In this document: in pieces, positions 58,252 through 64,000 of the stretch
How the letters are laid out: each line of letters starts with the position of its first letter
Position numbering within the stretch: position 1 is the stretch's first letter
Source: Rhizobium sp. CC-YZS058
GTDB taxonomy: Bacteria; Pseudomonadota; Alphaproteobacteria; Rhizobiales; Rhizobiaceae
DNA length: 64,000 nt
Assembly: GCF_034720595.1 (NCBI RefSeq)
Contig: NZ_JAYESJ010000001.1
Location: forward strand, 498,501 to 562,500
Reading direction: 5' to 3'
Made by a program: the position numbers and the translations under genes
The notes under the pieces: model-generated
What the model saw: only the letters and a program-made list of their open reading frames with translations
Told to the model about the DNA's origin: nothing
Database searches by the model: none

Positions 58252-58512
58252 CTAGGACCAGAACTGGTCCAGCCAGAGATTGACCTTGTCGAACCCTGGC
58301 TTGTTGATGGCGTAGATGCGTTTCGTGCCGCTCGGGGAGACCGACACGAGGTTCGATTCCAGCAGCGCCTTCAGGTGCTGAGAGACGGCTGGACGGCTGA
58401 TCGGGAGCCCTTCTGCCAGTTCGTTCACCGTGCGCGGGGCACGGCGAAGCTCTTCCAGCAGGTAGCGGCGGTTCGGATCAGAAATTGCTTCGAATGGGTC
58501 AGTGGTAGACAT
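58252..58512 (-). CDS. ArsR/SmtB family transcriptional regulator
   Basis: An 86-residue winged-helix repressor (SDPNRRYLLEELRRAPRTVN, then the recognition region GLPISRPAVSQHLKALLESN, then the wing VSVSPSGTKRIYAI). There are no cysteine metal-binding motifs, so it is not an obvious metal sensor. ATG at 58512. An inverted repeat GAAACC-N11-GGTTTC (58517-58539) covers its promoter and ribosome binding site, which suggests autoregulation. Confidence 0.9.
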   Translation of the reverse strand: MSTTDPFEAISDPNRRYLLEELRRAPRTVNELAEGLPISRPAVSQHLKALLESNLVSVSPSGTKRIYAINKPGFDKVNLWLDQFWS

Positions 58513-58516
58513 ATTA

Positions 58517-58539
58517 GAAACCTATGAGAAAGGGGTTTC
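58517..58539 (-). promoter_or_regulatory. candidate autoregulatory operator of the ArsR gene
   Basis: GAAACC (58517-58522), 11 bases, GGTTTC (58534-58539), immediately before the ATG at 58512. A possible promoter on the minus strand (TTGCGA, 17 bases, TAGGTT) runs through it. Confidence 0.5.
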
Positions 58540-58768
58540 GTTCGCAAGAGCTTTGTGCGGCGCAAGGAAAGTTTTTTTGCGCCTTTCCTTATTTAAATCT
58601 CCGCGCACTTAGGCGGCACGCGGTTTCCCGCCTGCCAAACCCCGTTCGCACCCGCAGCGGTGGCAATCCGCTGCGGTGCCCGAGTTGATCCGCGCCGTCG
58701 GACGGAGTAACGCTCGACCATCGTTTCGCCGGGTGCGTGACGTGAAGCCGATGCTGCGGAGAGAATGC

Positions 58769-59422
58769 ATGAGCCTGACCGATGATCGTTGCCGTTTGGT
58801 CCTGATCCTGCCGGAGGGCGATGATCTTGCGGCGCGCCGGCGCGTGACGGAAGATGCGCTGCGCGGCGGCGATGTCGCCTCCGTCATCCTGCCGCAATAC
58901 GGGCTCGACGATCAGACCTTTCAGAAACATGCCGAAGCGCTGGTGCCGGTGATCCAGGCAGCCGGCGCGGCGGCCCTGATTGCGGGCGATACCCGCACCG
59001 CCGGGCGAGCCAAGGCTGATGGTCTCCATATTACCGGAGATCATGCCGCCGTGGCCGAGGCGGTGGAGCGCTTCACGCCCAAGCTGATCGTCGGCGGCGG
59101 CAATGCCGCGGATCGCCACCATGCGCTGGAGATCGGCGAGGCCAAGCCCGACTATATCTTCTTCGGAAAGCTCGATGGCGACATCAAGCCGGAAGCGCAT
59201 CCGAAGAATGTCGCCCTCGGCGAATGGTGGGCGGCGATGATCGAGATTCCCTGCATCGTCATGGGCGGGGCGGACCCGGCCTCGGCGCTGACGGTGGCCG
59301 AAAGCGGTGCGGAGTTCGTGGCGCTCTCGCACGCCGTCTTCGACGTGCCGGAAAACGCCGCCCAGGTCGTTGCCGCCGTCAACGCGCTGTTGGACGAAAA
59401 AGCGCCACGGTTTGAAGCTTAA
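58769..59422 (+). CDS. thiamine-phosphate synthase-like (ThiE/TenI family) protein
   Basis: A 217-residue TIM-barrel protein of the ThiE/TenI family (AAALIAGDTRTAGRAKADGLHITGDHAAV and IPCIVMGGADPASALTVAESGAEFVAL). The usual GPxFxTxTK diphosphate loop is replaced by YIFFGKLDGDIKPEAHP, so it may not be a true thiamine-phosphate synthase. ATG at 58769 has GGAGAG upstream. The Sel1-repeat gene follows after eight bases. Confidence 0.8.
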   Translation: MSLTDDRCRLVLILPEGDDLAARRRVTEDALRGGDVASVILPQYGLDDQTFQKHAEALVPVIQAAGAAALIAGDTRTAGRAKADGLHITGDHAAVAEAVERFTPKLIVGGGNAADRHHALEIGEAKPDYIFFGKLDGDIKPEAHPKNVALGEWWAAMIEIPCIVMGGADPASALTVAESGAEFVALSHAVFDVPENAAQVVAAVNALLDEKAPRFEA

Positions 59423-59430
59423 GAGCGGCG

Positions 59431-60726
59431 ATGCGCCACGATCCCGCCCTGTCCCCCGTCCGTCTTCGCCTTGCGGCGCTTCTCCTTTTGGGAGCGGCGG
59501 GTCTGCTCGGCGGTGCTCCGGCGGGCCTGGCGCAGGAGGGGCTGCCCGGCGTCGTGCCCATGCCGCCCGGTTCCGCGCTGAACGAGGGTGATGCGGACCA
59601 GTCCAACGCTCCGGCCGAGGATGCGGCGGCGGCGCCCGGCGCGGCGCCGGATGGTGCCGACATGCCGAATGCAGCCGTCGATCCGGACGAGGATGTTCTG
59701 CCGAAGCGCGGGCGCATCACGCCGTTCAACGGAGCCGTTCTTCCCGATGGCGCGGTGCCGACGCTGGAAAAACCCGGCCCTGCCAAGCCGGTCGCGTCCG
59801 ACGGTCTTTCGCCTTCCGGCGGCGTCAACGTGCTCGACCGGATGGGCGCGGAACTGCCCGCCCTCCCGGCCGAAAAGCCCTTTACCGGCAAGCCGGACGA
59901 GGCCTATGGCGCCTACCAGCGTGGCTATTACCTGACTGCGCTCGATCTCGCCCTGCCGCGGGCGCAGCTCGGCGACCGTGCCGCGCAGACGCTCGTCGCG
60001 GAAATCTTTGCCCAGGGGCTCGGTGTCGCCCGCAACGACAAGGATGCGGCCTTCTGGTATGGCCAGGCCGCCAATGCCGGCGACCCGGCTGCCATGTTCA
60101 AATACGCCATCCTTCTCATGGAAGGCCGGCAGGTGCCGCGTGACAAGGCGCGCTCGGAAGAGCTGATGCGCAAGGCAGCCGATCTCGGCAATGCCTCGGC
60201 CCAGTTCAACTATGCGCAGCTGCTCACCATCGACAAGCCGGGCCCGGCCGGGCTCAAGGCAGCGCTGCCCTATTACGAGAATGCCGCCATTCAGGGCATT
60301 GCCGATGCGCAATATGCGATCTCGCAGATCTATCTGAATGTCGACGGCATTCCGGAGGAGAAGCGGGCGCGGGCGCGCGACTGGCTGGTGCGGGCGGCGA
60401 GCGCCGGGTTCGATACGGCCCAGCTCGATGCCGGTATCTGGATGGTCGAGGGGATCGCCGGCCCGCGCAATCTCGAGCAGGGCTTCCGCTGGATGCTGAT
60501 CGCCGCCAATGCCGGCAATGTGGTGGCGCAGAACAAGCTCGCCCATCTCTATATCAATGCCATCGGCACCCGGCCCAATCCGGTCGAGGCCGCGAAATGG
60601 TATGTGCTGTCCCGCCGCGCGGGGCTGAAGGATGCGGCGCTGGAGGACTTCTATCTCGGCATCGGCGAGGACCAGCAGCGGGCGGCGCGCGCCGCGGCCA
60701 ATCTCTTCCGCGCCATGCGCGGCTAG
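59431..60726 (+). CDS. Sel1-repeat exported protein
   Basis: A 431-residue protein with a signal peptide (about 1-35, ending AGLAQ), a low-complexity Ala/Pro/Asp region (about 36-145) and at least six Sel1/TPR-like repeats with the pattern A-x-x-x-Y-x-x-A-A-x-x-G (for example KDAAFWYGQAANAGDPAAMFKYA). Sel1 repeats are scaffolds for protein contacts; in rhizobia they include exopolysaccharide regulators such as ExoR, but this one cannot be placed. It is eight bases downstream of the ThiE-like gene. Confidence 0.87.
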   Translation: MRHDPALSPVRLRLAALLLLGAAGLLGGAPAGLAQEGLPGVVPMPPGSALNEGDADQSNAPAEDAAAAPGAAPDGADMPNAAVDPDEDVLPKRGRITPFNGAVLPDGAVPTLEKPGPAKPVASDGLSPSGGVNVLDRMGAELPALPAEKPFTGKPDEAYGAYQRGYYLTALDLALPRAQLGDRAAQTLVAEIFAQGLGVARNDKDAAFWYGQAANAGDPAAMFKYAILLMEGRQVPRDKARSEELMRKAADLGNASAQFNYAQLLTIDKPGPAGLKAALPYYENAAIQGIADAQYAISQIYLNVDGIPEEKRARARDWLVRAASAGFDTAQLDAGIWMVEGIAGPRNLEQGFRWMLIAANAGNVVAQNKLAHLYINAIGTRPNPVEAAKWYVLSRRAGLKDAALEDFYLGIGEDQQRAARAAANLFRAMRG

Positions 60727-60927
60727 GGGCTTGCAGAGGCTTCTGGTTACCAACCCTTGAATTTGCCCGGAGTTTGTGGTCTTGAAGCGCGCTCAGGCTT
60801 GCCGCCGATGCGGCGAGACGCTGTTTGTCGGCCGCGTTTCTCAGCGGAGCTTTCCGCCGCGCCGACCGTTTTGTGACATCCAGCAGCGCCGTTCCACGGG
60901 GTCGGCCTTTTTCGACAGGAATCCGAG

Positions 60928-61728
60928 ATGGCCCGTTCCGCTCTTCTTAACGTCATGGTTCAGGCCGCCTTCAAGGCGGGCAAGGCGCTGGCGCGCGATT
61001 TCGGCGAGGTGCAGAACCTCCAGGTCTCGATGAAAGGCCCGGGCGATTTCGTGGCCCAGGCCCAGCGCAAGGCCGAGAAGGTGATCCGCGAGGAGCTCAT
61101 GAAGGCGCGCCCCACCTACGGCTATGTCGGCAACGGCGCGGAGGAGGTCGAGGGCACGGACGGCTCGCATCGCTGGATCGTCGATCCGCTGGACGGTTTC
61201 GTCAATTTCCAGCATGGCATCCCGCATTTCGCGATCTCCGTCGCGCTCGAGCGCCAAGGCGAGATCGTCAATGCGGTCATCCTCAATCCTGCGACCGACG
61301 AACTCTACACCGCCGAGCGTGGCGGCGGCGCCTTCCTGAACGATCGCCGCCTGCGTGTCGCGGCGCGGCGCTCGCTGGCCGATGCCGTCATTGGCGCCGG
61401 CTCGCCGCATCTGGGGCAGGGGCATCACGGCCGCTATCTGGTCGAGCTGCGCCATGTCATGGGCGAAGTGGCCGGCGTTCGCCGGTCCGGCTCCCCGGCG
61501 CTCGATCTCGCCTATGTCGCCGGCGGGCGCTATGACGGCTTCTGGGAGCGCGATCTCGAAGCCTGGAACATGGCGGCCGGCATTCTGCTCATTCGCGAAT
61601 CCGGCGGCTGGATCGCCGATATCGACGGCGGCAACAAGCCGCTGGAAGATGGCTCGATCATCGCCGGCAACGAGCATATTCGCAAGGCGCTGCAGGAGGT
61701 CCTGCACCGCCCCGTGCCGACCCGCTGA
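60928..61728 (+). CDS. suhB: SuhB-like inositol-monophosphatase homologue with lost catalytic residues
   Basis: A 266-residue protein whose start (MARSALLNVMVQAAFKAGKA) and body match rhizobial SuhB. Several catalytic positions are changed: the GEE metal site reads G68-N69-G70, the Thr after DPLDG is Phe91, the metal Asp of the C-terminal WD motif is Asn213 (EAWNMAAG), and the upstream Asp is Gln46. D86 and D89 remain. It therefore looks like a pseudoenzyme, perhaps keeping the RNA-polymerase/Nus role known for E. coli SuhB. AGGA precedes the ATG. Confidence 0.85.
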   Translation: MARSALLNVMVQAAFKAGKALARDFGEVQNLQVSMKGPGDFVAQAQRKAEKVIREELMKARPTYGYVGNGAEEVEGTDGSHRWIVDPLDGFVNFQHGIPHFAISVALERQGEIVNAVILNPATDELYTAERGGGAFLNDRRLRVAARRSLADAVIGAGSPHLGQGHHGRYLVELRHVMGEVAGVRRSGSPALDLAYVAGGRYDGFWERDLEAWNMAAGILLIRESGGWIADIDGGNKPLEDGSIIAGNEHIRKALQEVLHRPVPTR

Positions 61729-61908
61729 TCCGCCTTTCCTAACCGCTGACATCCTCCGCCTCCTGAAGGTGACGCCTGCCGGCCACAGCCGGCGGTCGTC
61801 GCTCCACGCTGCTGTGCATTTTGGCCGCCGGGCTGATTTCGGGATCGGAAAGAATGCGCTAGTGTCGCACGCGCGCGAACAGGCGGCTGAGGAAGAGAGA
61901 ACAGGCAT

Positions 61909-62973
61909 ATGGCGAAGCTGACAATGTCCGGCGACGAGACGGGGCCGGGCGACGGGTATAATCCGGACAAGCTTTCGAGCCCGATGGTGTTTTTCTGGAT
62001 CATGGTGATCTTCCTGATCATCGTCGGCTTCGTCGGCGCGATCCTGTTCCGCCAGGCCCAGACGGCGTTTCTCAGCAATCCAGGCCTCAATGGCCTGATC
62101 CTCGGCGTGCTGTTGATCGGCATTCTGCTCGTTTTCAGCCATGTGCTCGGCCTGCGGCCGGAGGTGCGCTGGTTCAACTCCTTCCGTGCGGCAGGCAGCG
62201 CCGACAAGGTGGGCCGCGATCCGGTTCTGCTCGCGCCCATGCGCGCGCTGATCGGCCGGCGGCACGCCATGGCGATCTCGACGGCGGCCCTGCGGTCCAT
62301 TCTCGACAGTATCGCCGCACGCCTGGACGAATCGCGCGACACCTCGCGCTATCTGATCGGCCTGCTGGTCTTTCTCGGCCTGCTCGGCACCTTCTGGGGT
62401 CTGCTCGGCACGATCGGCTCCATCAACACGGTGATCCAGTCGCTCGATGCCGGTTCGGGCTCGACGGGGGATGTGCTGTCGGCGCTGAAGACCGGTCTCT
62501 CCGCGCCGCTGTCGGGCATGGGCACGGCCTTCTCCACCTCGCTCTTCGGCCTCTCCGGCTCGCTCATCCTCGGGTTTCTCGATCTGCAGGCGGGACGGGC
62601 GCAGAATCGCTTCTATACGGAGCTCGAGAACTGGCTGTCCTCCGTCACCGACGTTTCCTCCGATCTCGGTGTCGCGGCGGACGGCCGCGGCCTGCCGGCC
62701 GATGATCTGCGGGCGCTGGCCGAGCAGCTCGCACGCGTGAACCCGGAGAACGGCAATCAGCGCGCGGCTGCGGCCATGGCGAGCCTCGCGGACGGCATCC
62801 AGGGCCTGGTCAAGAACATGCGCGGCGAGCAGCAGATGCTGCGCGACTGGATTGAGGCGCAGCAGGAGGAGGCGAAGTCGCTTCGCCGCACGCTCGACAA
62901 GCTGGCCGTGCGTATCAACGCCACCGACCGTCTGCCGCCGCCCGAGCGTGGCGACGACGCGCGGAAGGATTGA
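61909..62973 (+). CDS. MotA/TolQ/ExbB-like proton-channel family protein
   Basis: A 354-residue inner-membrane protein with two N-terminal membrane segments (about 26-46 and 60-80), a third and fourth near residues 150-165 and 200-220 around LGLLGTFWGLLGTIGSIN and SPLFGLSGS-like sequence, and a C-terminal coiled coil (GEQQMLRDWIEAQQEEAKSLRR). The GTFWGLLGT pattern is typical of the MotA/TolQ pore helix. Its partner, an OmpA/MotB-like protein, begins three bases after its stop, so the two probably form one motor-like complex. Confidence 0.88.
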   Translation: MAKLTMSGDETGPGDGYNPDKLSSPMVFFWIMVIFLIIVGFVGAILFRQAQTAFLSNPGLNGLILGVLLIGILLVFSHVLGLRPEVRWFNSFRAAGSADKVGRDPVLLAPMRALIGRRHAMAISTAALRSILDSIAARLDESRDTSRYLIGLLVFLGLLGTFWGLLGTIGSINTVIQSLDAGSGSTGDVLSALKTGLSAPLSGMGTAFSTSLFGLSGSLILGFLDLQAGRAQNRFYTELENWLSSVTDVSSDLGVAADGRGLPADDLRALAEQLARVNPENGNQRAAAAMASLADGIQGLVKNMRGEQQMLRDWIEAQQEEAKSLRRTLDKLAVRINATDRLPPPERGDDARKD

Positions 62974-62976
62974 TCC

Positions 62977-64000
62977 ATGGCGCTCCGCCGAGGCCGCCAC
63001 CAGCGGACGATCGATTACTGGCCGGGCTTCGTTGACGCCCTGTCGACCCTGCTTCTCGCCATCATGTTCCTGCTCTCCGTCTTCGTGATGGCGCAGTTCA
63101 TTCTCAGCCGCGAGATCAGCGGCAAGGACGAGGTGCTGAACCGGCTGAACAGCCAGATCAACGAGCTGACCCAGCTGCTGGCGCTGGAAAAGAGCGGCAA
63201 GCAGGATCTGGAGGATTCGCTTGCCAATCTCCAGGCCTCTCTCAGCTCCTCGGAAAGCGAACGATCCCGGCTGCAGGCCCTGCTTGATCAGGGCAGCGGC
63301 AGTTCCGCCAGCGCCAACCAGCGCATCGGCGATCTTACCGGCGAGCTGGAGAACGAGCGCCAGGTCAGCACCCGCGCCATGAGCCAGATCGACCTGCTCA
63401 ACCAGCAGATCTCCGCGCTTCGCAGCCAGATCGCCGCCGTCGAAGCGGCGCTGCAGGCCTCCGAGGCCAAGGACAATGCCTCGCAGACCAAGATTGCCGA
63501 TCTCGGTCGTCGCCTGAACGTTGCGCTCGCCCAGCGCGTTCAGGAACTGAACCGCTATCGCTCTGACTTCTTCGGCCGCCTGCGCGAGATCCTCTCGGAC
63601 CGCGAAAACATCCGCATCGTCGGCGACCGTTTCGTCTTCCAGTCGGAAGTGCTCTTTCCCTCCGGCGGCAACGAGCTGAACCCGCAGGGTCAGCAGGAGA
63701 TGGAGAAGCTCGCCACCGCCCTTCTCGACCTCGCCAAGGAGATCCCGCCGGAGATCAACTGGGTCTTGCGGGTGGACGGGCATACGGACAACGTGCCGCT
63801 CTCAGGCACAGGGCGCTATGCCGACAACTGGGAGCTTTCCTCCGCGCGCGCCGTGTCGGTCGTCAAGTTCCTCATCTCCAAGGGCGTGCCGGCTGACCGG
63901 CTGGTGGCGGCAGGCTTCGGCGAATTCCAGCCGATCGCACCCGGCGACACCAAGGAAGCCCGCGACCAGAACCGTCGTATCGAGCTGAAGCTCACCGAGA
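62977..64000 (+). CDS. OmpA/MotB-family peptidoglycan-binding protein, C-terminus cut by window edge
   Basis: Starts at ATG 62977 and stays open to the end (about 341 residues visible). One N-terminal membrane helix (about 17-45, FVDALSTLLLAIMFLLSVFVM) carries the proton-path-type Asp20, followed by a long coiled coil and an OmpA-like domain (VDGHTDNVPL, NWELSSARAVSVVKFL, NRRIELKL). This is the MotB/TolR-type arrangement, with the OmpA part anchoring the complex to the wall. It is coupled to the MotA-like gene upstream. Confidence 0.9.
   Translation, partial: MALRRGRHQRTIDYWPGFVDALSTLLLAIMFLLSVFVMAQFILSREISGKDEVLNRLNSQINELTQLLALEKSGKQDLEDSLANLQASLSSSESERSRLQALLDQGSGSSASANQRIGDLTGELENERQVSTRAMSQIDLLNQQISALRSQIAAVEAALQASEAKDNASQTKIADLGRRLNVALAQRVQELNRYRSDFFGRLREILSDRENIRIVGDRFVFQSEVLFPSGGNELNPQGQQEMEKLATALLDLAKEIPPEINWVLRVDGHTDNVPLSGTGRYADNWELSSARAVSVVKFLISKGVPADRLVAAGFGEFQPIAPGDTKEARDQNRRIELKLTE

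Noticed and set aside
60841..63783. A 980-codon minus-strand frame
   Set aside because: Antisense to the SuhB-like, MotA-like and OmpA-like genes, all of which have clear domains.

Overview
The window is a gene-dense stretch of chromosome from an alphaproteobacterium of the order Rhizobiales, most likely family Rhizobiaceae (Rhizobium/Agrobacterium/Sinorhizobium relatives). The reasons are the high G+C content and several lineage-typical genes: cpdR, gapR (DUF2312), an Omp10-type lipoprotein, homospermidine synthase, DUF2126, DUF1244 and DUF1036. Promoters of the EcfG/RpoE2 type, a ROSE-type RNA thermometer, and an MmgR/alpha-r8-type small RNA lying between an N-formylglutamate amidohydrolase gene and an inositol-monophosphatase gene fit the same picture. 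I see no insertion sequence, prophage, integrase or CRISPR array. This is core chromosome, and the novelty lies mainly in regulation and in a few odd proteins.

Layout. 1-4222: a truncated DUF2126 transglutaminase-like protein and ilvD, both on the minus strand. 4.5-12.5 kb: a block of envelope and stress genes (treY, a phospholipase-D/cardiolipin-synthase-like gene, a YbhN-like membrane protein, a YbhP-like phosphodiesterase and several tiny hydrophilic proteins). Six promoters here match the general-stress sigma factor EcfG/RpoE2 (GGAAC-N16/17-CGTT or close). 12.6-18.6 kb: tRNA-Val(GAC), cpdR, N-formylglutamate amidohydrolase, the MmgR-like sRNA, a HisN-type phosphatase, a PldB-type hydrolase, a heat-shock Hsp20 gene with a sigma-32-like promoter and ROSE thermometer, and threonine aldolase. 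19.2-26.7 kb: glutamate synthase gltB and gltD, separated by a polysaccharide pyruvyltransferase-like gene. 26.8-33.8 kb: a divergent AraC regulator/SDR pair, a DUF459 SGNH protein, an MltB-type lytic transglycosylase, galU and an outer-membrane beta-barrel protein.

34-45.1 kb is nearly all minus strand: nfeD and the SPFH protein gene qmcA, hemH, a 5'-nucleotidase fused to a LysM domain, omp10, homospermidine synthase, the overlapping pabB-pabC pair and oligoendopeptidase F. 45.3-53 kb: a sigma-54-type response regulator, a DUF882 peptidase-like protein, gapR, DUF1244, a second N-formylglutamate amidohydrolase, and DUF1036-pykA. 53-58.5 kb: an alpha/beta hydrolase, a TPR protein, rpmJ, purE-purK, two DUF465 genes and an ArsR regulator. 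58.7-64 kb (plus strand): a ThiE-like protein, a Sel1-repeat protein, a SuhB homologue that has lost catalytic residues, and a MotA/TolQ-like plus OmpA/MotB-like pair cut by the window edge.

The genes are mostly housekeeping: branched-chain amino acid, glutamate, purine, folate and heme synthesis, UDP-glucose and trehalose synthesis, and envelope maintenance. The best leads are the dense EcfG-promoter island at 4.5-12.5 kb, two orphan intrinsic terminators that suggest unannotated sRNAs (ends near 4496 on plus and 16574 on minus), the apparently dead SuhB-like enzyme, the nucleotidase-LysM fusion, and several hairpins or operators placed at gene starts.
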